A stretch of DNA of 64,000 nucleotides from Bacillota bacterium (GCA_023416955.1 JAEZGM010000023.1:9019-73018), one strand, 5' to 3'. Counted from the first letter of the stretch, positions 50,678 to 59,585 are shown. The notes: generated by a model from the letters alone, not told the origin. Numbers and translations are program-made.

Positions 50678-51757
50678 TTATGATGAAGCAAGCTGCATGA
50701 CCGTCTGCTCCTGCTCGAACAGTACGCATCCGCCGGTATGCTCTCTGGACAAAAGTCCTTCCGCGCTCAGCTTCAAGAACAGCGGCGACTGCAGCGCCTC
50801 TTCCAATGTGCTGTCTTTCAGATTCGTGTCGGAATACGGGGAAAACGGGCATGGCTCTGCGGAACCTGTAGAGCTGATATGGAAAAAACCTCTGCCCGCC
50901 GCAAGACAGCCGCCGACGGACTTTTCATCGCCGGGAAATGAAAGAAGAATCATATCTTCATATTTATTACGAAGCTCAGCCTGCCGCTGCGCCAGAATCC
51001 CCCTTTCCGGGTCAGCGGGCGCAAGTAGGTTGTCAGCGCCGCCGACGGGAACATACTCGACGAAGAAAACGAGTTTGCACCCTTTTTCATGAAGCGAAGC
51101 AATAAATTCATTACCCGTGACAGTGGTCAAATTCTTTTTGGTAACGGTTACGGAAGCACCGAATAAAATGTCTTTTTTCTGCATTTTTTCCATCGTGCTC
51201 TGCAGTGTGCGGTACACACCCTCTCCCCTGCGGGCATCCGTTTGGGCTTGGTTTCCCTCAATACTCATTACAGGAATCAGATTGCGATTTTTGTCAATCA
51301 AATCGAAACAGGGGCCACTCATCATTGTTCCGTTTGTAAAAATCGGAAAAATAATCTGCGGTATTTTCGCTGCTTCCTCAATCACATCCCGGCGCATCAG
51401 CGGTTCACCGCCCGCCAGCAAAATGAAGGAAACGCCCAAATTCTCGGCTTCGTGAAAAATATTTTTCCACTGTGCCGCTGTAAGGTCTTCACTGTACTTC
51501 TGCTCGCCGCAACTGTGATTCGCGCGTGCGTAGCAGCCCTTGCAGTGCAGATTACATGTGGAAGCAATACTGGCAATCAGGAACGGCGGAATATGTATAC
51601 CCTTCGTTTCGCTGGAGTTCCGCTTCCTTGCGGCAGCTTTCACACTGACCGCGTATTTCATCAGAAACGCGCTTTCCTTTGGATTTTTCAAAGTGGATTT
51701 CAGCGCACTTTGTACAATCCGTTCAATGGTACCGCTCATATACTCGGTTAGGTTCAC
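50678..51757 (-). CDS. Radical SAM protein with SPASM-like C-terminus
   Basis: The product is 359 residues. The iron-sulphur motif CxxxCxxC is CNLHCKGC (about residue 70), with the SAM region LLAGGEPLMRRDV and the TNGT strand after it. Four later cysteines (VGGCLAAGRG, EPCPFSPY, GGCVLF) suggest auxiliary cluster ligands. I cannot assign a substrate. The GTG at 51757 is preferred over one at 51805: AAGGAAGG lies about ten bases before it, and the upstream candidate has no ribosome site and lies in an inverted repeat. No partner peptide gene is nearby. Confidence 0.82.
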   Translation of the reverse strand: MNLTEYMSGTIERIVQSALKSTLKNPKESAFLMKYAVSVKAAARKRNSSETKGIHIPPFLIASIASTCNLHCKGCYARANHSCGEQKYSEDLTAAQWKNIFHEAENLGVSFILLAGGEPLMRRDVIEEAAKIPQIIFPIFTNGTMMSGPCFDLIDKNRNLIPVMSIEGNQAQTDARRGEGVYRTLQSTMEKMQKKDILFGASVTVTKKNLTTVTGNEFIASLHEKGCKLVFFVEYVPVGGADNLLAPADPERGILAQRQAELRNKYEDMILLSFPGDEKSVGGCLAAGRGFFHISSTGSAEPCPFSPYSDTNLKDSTLEEALQSPLFLKLSAEGLLSREHTGGCVLFEQEQTVMQLASS

Positions 51758-51774
51758 AGTTTCTCTGCCCTTCC

Positions 51775-51816
51775 TTAAGTAATCCCTGATTGAAGCCTTC
51801 GTCACCGGTTACTTAA
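51775..51816 (-). promoter_or_regulatory. Inverted repeat upstream of the radical SAM gene
   Basis: TTAAGTAA (51775-51782) and TTACTTAA (51809-51816) are exact reverse complements, 26 bases apart. They could be an operator pair for the radical SAM gene. Confidence 0.4.
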
Positions 51817-51994
51817 TGTATATTTTTAATTGTTTTATTATATCAAAAAAATGAAACAAGTCAATTCAGTCAAGCAATATTATATTTTGTAAAATTAAAT
51901 TCACCGAATCATATTCCTCAACATACAGTAATGGACGAGAATCCTTACGACGCTCTTCAGCAACATAAAATTCAATTTGGCAGGGGGAAATATA

Positions 51995-52282
51995 ATGAAC
52001 GAATTTTTCAGCTGGAATATCCTTGCGACATTTACCGGCTGTGCCGCCGCGACAGCTATCATTACAGAGTTTGTAAAAACGCTGCCGTTTCTGGAAAAAA
52101 TCGCGACGCAGTGGGTATCCTATATCATTGCGGTCATCCTGCTTTTAGGCGCGTCCTTCTTTACCGGCACGTTGACTCCGGCCTCCGGGACGTTGATTCC
52201 GCTGGACGCTATTGTTGTCGCGCTCAGTGCGAACGGCGCATATTCCGCGATGAAACGCGCAGCCACTGGAAAAACGACTTAA
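51995..52282 (+). CDS. Small membrane protein, holin-like
   Basis: The 95-residue protein begins MNEFFSWNILATFTGCAAA and has three hydrophobic stretches (residues 8-26, 42-60, 66-85), ending in a basic tail (MKRAATGKTT). Small three-helix proteins with an N-terminal FxWxxLATFxGxxA pattern occur in clostridial prophages and holin-like loci. No lysin or phage gene is near, so the phage origin is inference. AGGGGGAA precedes the ATG. Confidence 0.6.
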   Translation: MNEFFSWNILATFTGCAAATAIITEFVKTLPFLEKIATQWVSYIIAVILLLGASFFTGTLTPASGTLIPLDAIVVALSANGAYSAMKRAATGKTT

Positions 52283-52287
52283 AATCC

Positions 52288-52413
52288 AGGTCTTGTTTGT
52301 AAAAAGAAAAACGACTTTTTCCATCTGAATTCAAAATAAATTCGCTTGATTGCACGGTTCCATGACGATATGTTGCTAATTCGCACAATCTTCACCATTT
52401 CACAAACAAGCCC
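52288..52413 (+). mobile_element. MITE-like element, short form (E2b)
   Basis: The ends are AGGTCTTGTTTGTAAAAAG and CCATTTCACAAACAAGCCC. The inside shares CGCTTGATTGCACGGTTC and TAATTCGCAC with the other copies. It is about 35 bp shorter than the long form, with the loss in the left half. Confidence 0.85.
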
Positions 52414-52422
52414 AAGTCATTT

Positions 52423-52482
52423 CATTTGAAAACAGAACCAATCTCCATTTTCTTGGATGTTTTCTAAAGTGAACTGACTATA
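52423..52482 (-). repeat. 60-bp repeat E3, copy 2 (inverted)
   Basis: This is the reverse complement of 47991-48050 with three mismatches. It begins CATTTGAAAACAGAACCAA and lies 9 bases after the E2b element. Confidence 0.85.
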
Positions 52483-52500
52483 CACAGTCCGAAAAAGACT

Positions 52501-52541
52501 GCCCCGAATCCATAAACCAAACGGTTTCAAGGATTCGGGGC
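52501..52541 (-). terminator. Terminator after the HD gene
   Basis: GCCCCGAATCC and GGATTCGGGGC form an 11-bp stem; the minus strand continues AGTCTTTTTC. Confidence 0.8.
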
Positions 52542-52556
52542 AAAAATTATGGAATT

Positions 52557-53231
52557 TTACAAGAGCCGCGTTTCGTTGATGATCAACTCAAATTGCAGGC
52601 CAAGGTATTCCGCCGCACGGCGGCACAGCACCATGCGGGTCATAAAAATCTCGAAATACTCCATCACCGGGCAAATTTGCGTATCAATGGAAAGATTGAG
52701 CGTAGCGGTCTTACTGTCGAGGTCAATTTCCGTATCGGCGCGTTCCACCGCGTAATTGACCCGGTCATGGATATCATTATTAACAGTGCACTTATCGCGC
52801 ACGCGGGAGCGGCGTACATCGCCTTTGTCGGAAAGAATCAGCGCCGCGGCAACCGGGTTCACGGTAGCGGCGGTTCCCTCGTCGTGATTTCCGATCGCGG
52901 CAACGATGACCGCCACCTCTTCCGGGGGCATGCCAAGGCGGTTCAAAATCTGAAACGCCATCAAAGCACCGCTTTGCGCGTGGTCAACGCGGTTCACCAC
53001 ATTGCCGATATCGTGCATATACCCCGCGATTGCGGCAAGCTCGCAGGTTCGTTCATCATAACCCAGTGTGTGAAGAATCGCACTGGCGTAGTCGGAGGAA
53101 CGCTTTGCATGGGGAAAACCATGCTCTGTGAATCCGATGGCTCCAAGGTTTTCGTTTCCTTTTTTAATATATGCCTTAATCTCTTCGTTTTTCAGAATCT
53201 GGCTCAGGGTCACATGACTGTATTGTTCCAT
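52557..53231 (-). CDS. HD-domain phosphohydrolase
   Basis: The 224-residue protein has the HD metal-site pattern: GFTEHGFPHAKRSSDYA, with the first His, AAIAGYMHDIGNVVNRVDHA (the HD pair, then His), and AIGNHDEGTAATVNPVAAAL (a later His and Asp). HD proteins hydrolyse nucleotides or cyclic nucleotides; the substrate cannot be told. It lies 13 bases downstream of the PepV gene, so the two may be one operon. Confidence 0.85.
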   Translation of the reverse strand: MEQYSHVTLSQILKNEEIKAYIKKGNENLGAIGFTEHGFPHAKRSSDYASAILHTLGYDERTCELAAIAGYMHDIGNVVNRVDHAQSGALMAFQILNRLGMPPEEVAVIVAAIGNHDEGTAATVNPVAAALILSDKGDVRRSRVRDKCTVNNDIHDRVNYAVERADTEIDLDSKTATLNLSIDTQICPVMEYFEIFMTRMVLCRRAAEYLGLQFELIINETRLL

Positions 53232-53244
53232 TCAGTACCTCGTA

Positions 53245-54624
53245 TTATTTTGTGATCATACGGTACATCGCTTCCAGGCATACCTGCGCATGCTTCATGA
53301 ACCAGTCAATATCAATGTGCTCACCGGTATTGTGCAGGCGGCGGTCAGGCTCTTCAGGGAAAAACGGACCAAACGCAACCGCGTTTCCATGGAACGCGCG
53401 GGCGTAAGTGCCGCCGCCGGTCGAATACAATTCCGCCGGAGCTCCGGTAAACTCTTTGTAGGCATCCTGAAGCAGAGAAATAAACTCGCTGTTCGCGGGC
53501 AGATACAGCGGTTTTGTATGCCCGAGCACCGAAACCTTCAAGCCGAATTTCACCGCGGCGTCGGAAATTGTGCCGAATACTTTATCACCGTCCGACAGCA
53601 CCGGATAGCGGATATCAATGCCGACGGAAACTTCCTTCGTGCCGATGTTCAGTAAACCGACATTCAGCGTCAGCGGGCCGGATTCTGCGTCGCTTTGGGC
53701 AATGCCCATAGAAGCGCCGTCGAATTCTGTTCCGATATGCCCGTTTATAAAATTCACCAGTGTGCCGAGTTGTTCCGCTGAAAAAACCTGTGCCAGCAGA
53801 GCAATCAGATGAGTGGCCGCATTGAAGCCCTCCTGCGGCTGCATCGCGTGAGAAGCCTTGCCGACAGAAAGAATCCGCACGCCGCACGCGGTTTTTTCAA
53901 GCTGGAATTCGCCTTTCACGGTCTGGGCCGCTTTTTCCAGCTTCGCCACTTCCCCTGCCGTACAGCAAACCAGCGCTTCCGCTTTGGACGGAACCGCGTT
54001 CACTACTGTACCTGAAATAAATTCACGGATCACTTTGGAATCATTCTGTTCCGCTTCTATTTTCAAACGGAGGATTCCCTTCTCGCGATTGCAAATACCA
54101 TATTCCGAATCGGGCGTAAACGCCATTACCGGAAGCGGCTCCGCTTCGAGGTAGCGCTCCAGATCGTCGCTCCCCGTTTCTTCCCCCGCGCCGAAAATAA
54201 CACGCAACCGGCGCTTCGGTTCAACGCCCGCGTCCTTCAATGCTTTCAGGCAGTACAGCGCGACAACCGCAGGGCCTTTATCGTCCGCCGTACCGCGGCC
54301 AAAATAAAGGTTACCCTGCCGGGTCATGGTGAACGGGTCGGTTTCCCAACCCTCACCGGCAGGCACAACGTCCACATGTGCAACAACCGCGGCAACCTCA
54401 TCGCCTTCGCCGTATTCCGCATGCCCGGCGTAGCCGCCAACGTTCTTCGTTTCGAATCCCATGTCTTTCGCGATTGCCAGAATGCGGTTCAGTGCCTCAG
54501 CCGGCTCCTTACCGAACGGCATGCCCGGTTCGGCTTCCCCGCGCACGGACGGAACCTCAATCATTCTTCCAAGGTCATGTATAATATCTTCTTTATACTT
54601 TAATATATTTTCTCCGAAACTCAT
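53245..54624 (-). CDS. pepV: M20 family dipeptidase PepV
   Basis: The 459-residue zinc dipeptidase has VVAHVDVVPAGEGWETDPF (metal His and Asp), GRGTADDKGPAVVALYCLKA (bridging Asp), GAGEETGSDDLERYLEA (catalytic Glu pair), and the closing region TGGGTYARAFHGNAVAFGP. These match PepV/Xaa-His dipeptidases. Such enzymes release amino acids from dipeptides in the cytosol. Confidence 0.93.
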   Translation of the reverse strand: MSFGENILKYKEDIIHDLGRMIEVPSVRGEAEPGMPFGKEPAEALNRILAIAKDMGFETKNVGGYAGHAEYGEGDEVAAVVAHVDVVPAGEGWETDPFTMTRQGNLYFGRGTADDKGPAVVALYCLKALKDAGVEPKRRLRVIFGAGEETGSDDLERYLEAEPLPVMAFTPDSEYGICNREKGILRLKIEAEQNDSKVIREFISGTVVNAVPSKAEALVCCTAGEVAKLEKAAQTVKGEFQLEKTACGVRILSVGKASHAMQPQEGFNAATHLIALLAQVFSAEQLGTLVNFINGHIGTEFDGASMGIAQSDAESGPLTLNVGLLNIGTKEVSVGIDIRYPVLSDGDKVFGTISDAAVKFGLKVSVLGHTKPLYLPANSEFISLLQDAYKEFTGAPAELYSTGGGTYARAFHGNAVAFGPFFPEEPDRRLHNTGEHIDIDWFMKHAQVCLEAMYRMITK

Positions 54625-54715
54625 CCTGATGCTTCCTTTCCGATTTTCTAAATTCTGACACTATTATAGCACGAATCACGCAAATTACATATTACTTTAC
54701 GTTAGAAATATGTTA

Positions 54716-54731
54716 GGCCTTGTTTATAAAC
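54716..54731 (+). repeat. Single E2 terminus
   Basis: GGCCTTGTTTATAAAC matches one end of the E2 family and stops at the last base of the nucleoside hydrolase gene. No other end was found. Confidence 0.4.
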
Positions 54732-55684
54732 TAAAAATCAAAGCCTAAGGCAGCTGGTTTGTCTGACTTTTCAGAAGAATAAAAGCACAGCGTTTCGTGC
54801 AGAACACGCCGGAATTGCGCTGCGTCCACGTTACGTACATAAAGAACGTTCGGTTTTCCGGGCTTTAAAAGGCAGCTTCCCTGTCGCACTTCGTCCTCCG
54901 TTTCCACACGGATGCGCAGCGGTTCACCGGTGATAGCATCAGGGGCCGCAACCGCCGCCGCGGCAATGGCATCATAAACGGAAATTCCTTCGGGCGGAAG
55001 CGCTGCCCCGGACGAATAAGAATACAAATCGCATACGAAATCGGATGCGCGGGTTTTCATATGCTTCCACTCCGAGAAATCACTTTCAAAAAGCGGCGTC
55101 CGGTCACAGACCTCCATTCCCGCCATCGTAATGGGCACACCGGACTGCAGCACAAGCTGCGCGGCAAGGGGATCTGAATAAAAATTAAACTCCGCAAAAG
55201 GCGTTGCATTCCCTCCGCCGCAGGAACCGCCCATAATCGTAATACGCGAAATCATTTTTTTGCTGTCGGGGTACTCCATAAAAAGGCGCGCTATATTTGT
55301 CAATGGCCCTGTTGCCAGAATTTGCAGCCTGCCCGCTTCTTTCTGTGCAAGCCTGTATAAAACTTCGGCGGCTCTTTCCGGCGAGGCACGCTTTTCCGTC
55401 GGTGGAAGGCGGGCGCCGCCTAGGCCGGTAGGACCGTTAATCCAAACCGGCGCGGGCCGAAACGGTTTTTCAAGCGGGGCGGATTCGCCCTCTGCCACAG
55501 GTGTGCTCAAATTAAAAAACGACGCAATACGAAGCGCATTCTCCGTATTTTGGCGTACATTCTGGTTGCCCGACACCGTTGTAATCGCCTTCATTTCAAT
55601 GCCCGGAGCCGCGTGCATGATTAAAATAGCTAGCGCGTCGTCCACACCGGGGTCACAATCCATTACAACCGGAATTTTTCCCAT
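54731..55684 (-). CDS. Inosine-uridine preferring nucleoside hydrolase family protein
   Basis: The 317-residue enzyme cleaves the N-glycosidic bond of ribonucleosides. Its calcium-binding signature is PVVMDCDPGVDDALAILI. TVSGNQNVRQNTENALRI and MGGSCGGGNATPFAEFNFYSDP are family motifs, and VYDAIAAAAVAAPDAI closes the active site. A DeoR regulator gene is upstream, suggesting control by a sugar phosphate or nucleoside. Confidence 0.93.
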   Translation of the reverse strand: MGKIPVVMDCDPGVDDALAILIMHAAPGIEMKAITTVSGNQNVRQNTENALRIASFFNLSTPVAEGESAPLEKPFRPAPVWINGPTGLGGARLPPTEKRASPERAAEVLYRLAQKEAGRLQILATGPLTNIARLFMEYPDSKKMISRITIMGGSCGGGNATPFAEFNFYSDPLAAQLVLQSGVPITMAGMEVCDRTPLFESDFSEWKHMKTRASDFVCDLYSYSSGAALPPEGISVYDAIAAAAVAAPDAITGEPLRIRVETEDEVRQGSCLLKPGKPNVLYVRNVDAAQFRRVLHETLCFYSSEKSDKPAALGFDF

Positions 55685-55732
55685 GCGGTTCTCAACTCCC
55701 CTCTCTTTGAATCATTAAAGCGCAAATCAGAA

Positions 55733-55769
55733 CGCCCCCAATGCAGGCGGTTTTCCTGTATTGGAGGCG
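55733..55769 (-). terminator. Hairpin between the DeoR gene and the nucleoside hydrolase gene
   Basis: CGCCcCCAATgCAGG pairs with CCTGtATTGGaGGCG (13 of 15). The T-run is weak on the minus strand, so it may only partly terminate. Confidence 0.6.
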
Positions 55770-55781
55770 GGTTTCATACTT

Positions 55782-56567
55782 TCAGACCAGTTCCAGCGCT
55801 ACGCCCTGCTCTGTTATTTTTTTGATCATGGGCTGCGGCATACCCAAATCGGTGATAATGCGGTTAAGATCGTTGAACTGACAGATGCGCGCCAGTGCGG
55901 TGCGGCCAAATTTGGTTTTATCCGCCAGAAGAATGACTTCCTTCCCCGCCTGCACCACAAGGTTCTTAATCTCGATTCCGTCAAAATCCGAATTTGAAGC
56001 GCCGAACTCAGGGTCAACCGCATCCGCCGAGAGAAACACCTTGTCAACGCGGATCTGACGGATAAAATTTTCCGCAATGGAACCGACGAGGAAATTGCTG
56101 CCCGCCTTTCGAACTCCGCCCGTAATGATCAGATTTGACGACGGGTGCAACACAATGGCATTCGCAATATTGAGGTCATTGGTAATGACGGTCAGGCCGC
56201 GCCTTTCCCCAAGATTCATCGCCAACTGAAGCACCGTCGTACCGCAGTCCAGAAATACAGTGTCGCCATCACTCACATAACGGGAAGCCAGCATACCGAT
56301 TCGCCGTTTCTCCGCCGACTGTAAATCCGTCTTATCCTGAAACACTTTTTCAAAAGGTGCATTGTGCCCAAACAGAATGGCTCCGCCGTGCGTGCGTTTC
56401 ACGCTTCCCATTTTTTCCAGCTCGGCCAGATCCCTGCGAATCGTCGCCTCGCTGACTTTTTGGGCCTTCGCAAGCTCTTTTACCTGTGCACTTCCTTTTT
56501 CTTCTATGGATGCAAGAATCAATTTCATTCGCTCCGCGGGAATTGCCGTTTGATCATCCGTGCTCAT
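55782..56567 (-). CDS. DeoR family transcriptional regulator
   Basis: The 261-residue repressor has an N-terminal helix-turn-helix (KELAKAQKVSEATIRRDLAE, KRTHGGAILF) and a C-terminal sugar-phosphate sensor domain with the DeoR pattern TVFLDCGTTVLQLAMNLG, LNIANAIVLHPSSNLIITGG and DKVFLSADAVDPEFGAS. It likely controls the nucleoside hydrolase downstream and perhaps itself. Confidence 0.9.
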   Translation of the reverse strand: MSTDDQTAIPAERMKLILASIEEKGSAQVKELAKAQKVSEATIRRDLAELEKMGSVKRTHGGAILFGHNAPFEKVFQDKTDLQSAEKRRIGMLASRYVSDGDTVFLDCGTTVLQLAMNLGERRGLTVITNDLNIANAIVLHPSSNLIITGGVRKAGSNFLVGSIAENFIRQIRVDKVFLSADAVDPEFGASNSDFDGIEIKNLVVQAGKEVILLADKTKFGRTALARICQFNDLNRIITDLGMPQPMIKKITEQGVALELV

Positions 56568-56610
56568 AGATGGTTCTCCTTTGCGATTGATACTTTGCGT
56601 TTCTGTTTAT

Positions 56611-56639
56611 ATTATAGCTTTACATACGCATATCTTCAA
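56611..56639 (-). promoter_or_regulatory. Promoter of the DeoR gene
   Basis: TTGAAG, 17 bases, TATAAT on the minus strand, about 44 bases before the ATG. Confidence 0.7.
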
Positions 56640-56760
56640 TATATTGCAGTGTTTTCATTCATGATCTGCAAACTTTCTACAAATCATGCAAAACCGGGTG
56701 CGCGCTTCCGGTAAATATGTGCAGAATCGTCTCTGTACCCGTAACGCATGATATTATTTG

Positions 56761-56890
56761 AAGTCAATTACCATCGGCTAGAGCCGATAGTTCGAATTTG
56801 AGGCTAAAGTCTCTTAAAGACGAAAGAACGCCGCTCAAATTCAAACTGGTTAAAACCAATTTTATCTTCTGTTTGAACCATAATTGACTT
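56761..56890. repeat. 130-bp palindromic repeat E5 in a 543-bp intergenic region
   Basis: The ends AAGTCAATTA and TAATTGACTT are exact inverted repeats. Inside are CGGCT-ag-AGCCG, GAATTTGAG ... CTCAAATTC and GGTT-aaa-ACC. The right half is related to 45786-45848. The rest of the 56568-57110 gap contains only the two promoters listed and no other gene. Confidence 0.7.
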
Positions 56891-56980
56891 TAATAAAACA
56901 TTGAAAACAAAGGAAGAATAGATTTTTACTTAATTATTTAATGCATATATTTTTTATATTATAAATGTGACTCACAGCTA

Positions 56981-57009
56981 TTGAAATCCGACTTTCTTTG
57001 GTGTATTAT
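56981..57009 (+). promoter_or_regulatory. Promoter of the chemoreceptor gene
   Basis: TTGAAA, 17 bases, TATTAT, about 95 bases before the ATG. No sigma-D motility promoter was recognised. Confidence 0.6.
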
Positions 57010-57110
57010 AAAAAATATTATCCAAATTTTGTAAACTGTTACAAAAGTCGCACCACAGATCACAGCAAATTTAACTCAGAATTATTTTGCAGGAAAAGAG
57101 TGGACGTTTC

Positions 57111-58916
57111 ATGCTGAAACATTTAAAAATCCGAAAGAAATTATTCGTAACCTATATCCTGATTGCCGTAATAGCAGCTCTGAGCGGACTTGTCGGACTG
57201 AACGTTATGACAAGCACCAGTACGCAATATGCACAGGCGCTGGAGCACTATGGTTTTGCGCAAGGCGACATCGGGCTGTTCAGCACGGAATTCAATCATA
57301 ATTTCGCCATTCTCAGAAATACTGCTTCCACCACAAACCCCGCGGATGTGCAGTCGAGCTTGTCGGAAAATGCCCGGTCGAATGTAAACCTCAATAATTA
57401 TCTGGCAAGAATGGAAAAAAACATGGTGACCGACAGGGAAAAGAATCAATATACCTCTATTAAAAAAATCCTGACGGAATATCAGAAACTCACAAGCCAG
57501 GTTTCCGATCTGGTGCAAAAGGGTGACAGCCAGAAGGCGAAAGAACTTATTGAGAACCGCTGCTCTCCGCTCGCGGACCAGATTACGACCAGCGTTTCTC
57601 TGCTGATCAGTTCAAAAACCGTTTCCGGCAACAATATTGAAGAGCAGCTCAATACACAGCAGCGCGATGCAAGCATATTCATGATCGGCATTTTGCTCTT
57701 ATCTCTTCTCGTTTCCATTCTGGTCGCCGCCGTCGTTTCGAAAGGAATCAGCAAACCGGTCAAAAAAATGGTGCAGGCAGCGCAGCAGATATCTGAAGGA
57801 AATCTAAACTCAGAAGTGTTGGTTCAGTCAAGGGATGAAATCGGTGAATTGGGAGCAGCGCTCAATGAAACCATCGTCACTTTAAAAGCCTATATTACAG
57901 ATATACAGCAAAATCTGGCTAAAATCGCAGGCGGAGATTTAAACATTGACGAAACAATTGAATTCAAAGGTGATTTTATCGAGTTAAAAAAATCCATCGC
58001 CAATATTTCGCGCTCCCTTGACGGTACCCTTCAGTTGATCGGACAGGCTTCCGACCAGGTAACCACCGGTTCCAATCAGATGTCTGACAGTGCGCAGGCT
58101 ATGGCGCAGGGCGCTACAGAACAGGCCAGTTCACTGGAGGAACTGACGGCTGCTGTCGCCGAGATTTCTTCGCACATCAAAAACAGCGCCGCGTATGCCG
58201 ACGATATCAGCAAAAGAGCGGCTGCCGTTGGGGATGAAATTTCCGCCAGCAATCGGCTGATGACGGAAATGACAGAAGCAATGGGCAGCATCAACCAGTC
58301 AACGGGCGCAATTATGAAGATTATTAAGACCATTGACGACATTGCGTTCCAGACAAACATACTTGCCCTGAATGCCGCGGTTGAAGCGGCGAGAGCCGGC
58401 TCGGCCGGAAAAGGCTTTGCCGTTGTAGCAGACGAAGTAAGGAACCTTGCGGGGAAAAGCGCACAGGCGGCAAAAAGCACTACGGAACTGATTGAAAGCT
58501 CAGTCAGACAGATTCGAAACGGAAATGAAATCGCAAACGTAACCGCGCAGTCACTCGCCCGCGTGATGGAAAGCGCACAGGCTGTTACGGAAACGGTAGA
58601 GCGTATCTCAGAAACATCAAAAATTCAATCGGCAGCAATGGACGAGGTCAGCTTGGGCATTGAACAGATTTCCGCCGTTGTGCAGACGAACTCCGCCACT
58701 GCGGAGGAAACAGCCGCTTCCGGTGCCGAGCTTGCCGGTCAGGCAGAAACACTTCAGTCACTGCTGCAGGAGTTCCGTCTCCGCAATCAGGATTCAGACA
58801 CTGCTCCCGGCGGCGATGCGCCTGCAGAGCACGAAGAAAACAAAACCGGTTTTGACGCAGCTTATGAAGAAGCCACGCCGAGTGCACCGCAAAATATGGA
58901 TGTTTTTTCATACTGA
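57111..58916 (+). CDS. Methyl-accepting chemotaxis protein
   Basis: The 601-residue receptor has a first membrane helix (residues ~12-33), an outside four-helix-type sensor (about 34-185), a second helix (MIGILLLSLLVSILVAAVVS), two HAMP-like segments (KGISKPVKKMVQAAQQISEG, and NLAKIAGGDLNIDETIEF), and the cytoplasmic signalling domain. Its tip is IKTIDDIAFQTNILALNAAV then EAARAGSAGKGFAVVADEVR, the highly conserved CheA/CheW contact. The ATG at 57111 is used; an upstream TTG overlaps its ribosome site. No che genes are adjacent. Confidence 0.95.
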   Translation: MLKHLKIRKKLFVTYILIAVIAALSGLVGLNVMTSTSTQYAQALEHYGFAQGDIGLFSTEFNHNFAILRNTASTTNPADVQSSLSENARSNVNLNNYLARMEKNMVTDREKNQYTSIKKILTEYQKLTSQVSDLVQKGDSQKAKELIENRCSPLADQITTSVSLLISSKTVSGNNIEEQLNTQQRDASIFMIGILLLSLLVSILVAAVVSKGISKPVKKMVQAAQQISEGNLNSEVLVQSRDEIGELGAALNETIVTLKAYITDIQQNLAKIAGGDLNIDETIEFKGDFIELKKSIANISRSLDGTLQLIGQASDQVTTGSNQMSDSAQAMAQGATEQASSLEELTAAVAEISSHIKNSAAYADDISKRAAAVGDEISASNRLMTEMTEAMGSINQSTGAIMKIIKTIDDIAFQTNILALNAAVEAARAGSAGKGFAVVADEVRNLAGKSAQAAKSTTELIESSVRQIRNGNEIANVTAQSLARVMESAQAVTETVERISETSKIQSAAMDEVSLGIEQISAVVQTNSATAEETAASGAELAGQAETLQSLLQEFRLRNQDSDTAPGGDAPAEHEENKTGFDAAYEEATPSAPQNMDVFSY

Positions 58917-59029
58917 TATCCTTCCGAACATAAAAGAGCAGCCACACAATAAATATACCACCCGAAAAATTCGCTGCCGATTGTACTAAACGTGTCATTT
59001 AAGGAAAGACTAACGCCGAGGTGAGAGAA

Positions 59030-59182
59030 ATGTCTGACAATCCGTTTTTCGAAAATATTGAATCCAACGCTTACTTTCAGTCCTTACCTGTATTTGTACA
59101 GGAGACAATCAAGCAGGGCAGCCCACAGATCAAATCAGAGGACGATCTGCGCCGGTGCGCCCAGCAGCTGATGAAAAAATGA
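59030..59182 (+). CDS. Micro-protein, paralogue 1
   Basis: The 50-residue protein starts MSDNPFFENIESNAYFQSLP, with GAGGTG five bases before the ATG, and ends in LRRCAQQLMKK. It contains N-x-x-[YF]-x-x-LP-x-[FV]-V-x-x-x-I, the same pattern as the next small gene. It is acidic with no membrane segment. The terminator at 59187 follows directly. Confidence 0.7.
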   Translation: MSDNPFFENIESNAYFQSLPVFVQETIKQGSPQIKSEDDLRRCAQQLMKK

Positions 59183-59186
59183 CAGC

Positions 59187-59216
59187 GGCGGAGCAGAAAT
59201 GCTCCGCCTTTTATTT
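59187..59216 (+). terminator. Terminator after micro-protein 1
   Basis: GGCGGAGC-agaaat-GCTCCGCC followed by TTTTATTT. Confidence 0.9.
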
Positions 59217-59217
59217 A

Positions 59218-59344
59218 GGCCTTGTTTGTAAAGAGAAAAAACGATTTTTTCTATTTAAACAGGAAATATATCTCCTTGATTGCACCGTTCTATGCTGATA
59301 TTTTAGTAATTCACACATTTCTCCCCATTTTACAAACAAAGCCC
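59218..59344 (+). mobile_element. MITE-like element, short form (E2c)
   Basis: The ends are GGCCTTGTTTGTAAAGAG and CCATTTTACAAACAAAGCCC. It lies between the two micro-protein genes and just upstream of the second one. Confidence 0.85.
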
Positions 59345-59363
59345 GGAAAGGAAAGCACGAACT

Positions 59364-59546
59364 ATGGGACTTTCATTTTATGAAAACGATCCGAGTCTTC
59401 GGTACTACTTTGAAAATTTACCGATTAACGTAAAAAATCGTATTCTGGAATCCGGTATGAATATTTCCACGCTGAGCGAACTGGAGCAGGCGGCCGAAGC
59501 CGTAAAATCCGGAATGACCCTCACCACGGAAGACACACAGGGCTGA
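59364..59546 (+). CDS. Micro-protein, paralogue 2
   Basis: The 60-residue protein starts MGLSFYENDPSLRYYFENLP, with AAAGGAAAG about nine bases upstream. NVKNRILESGMNISTLSELE and AAEAVKSG align with micro-protein 1 (both have [YF]F-x-[NS]LP, a V-x-x-x-I helix and a later acidic, Ala-containing helix). The family is not recognised; small proteins of this type appear in Clostridia, sometimes near sporulation genes. Function unknown. Confidence 0.7.
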   Translation: MGLSFYENDPSLRYYFENLPINVKNRILESGMNISTLSELEQAAEAVKSGMTLTTEDTQG

Positions 59547-59585
59547 GGTGAAGGCGCCGCCGCACAATGAATAAGTATGCCTACT

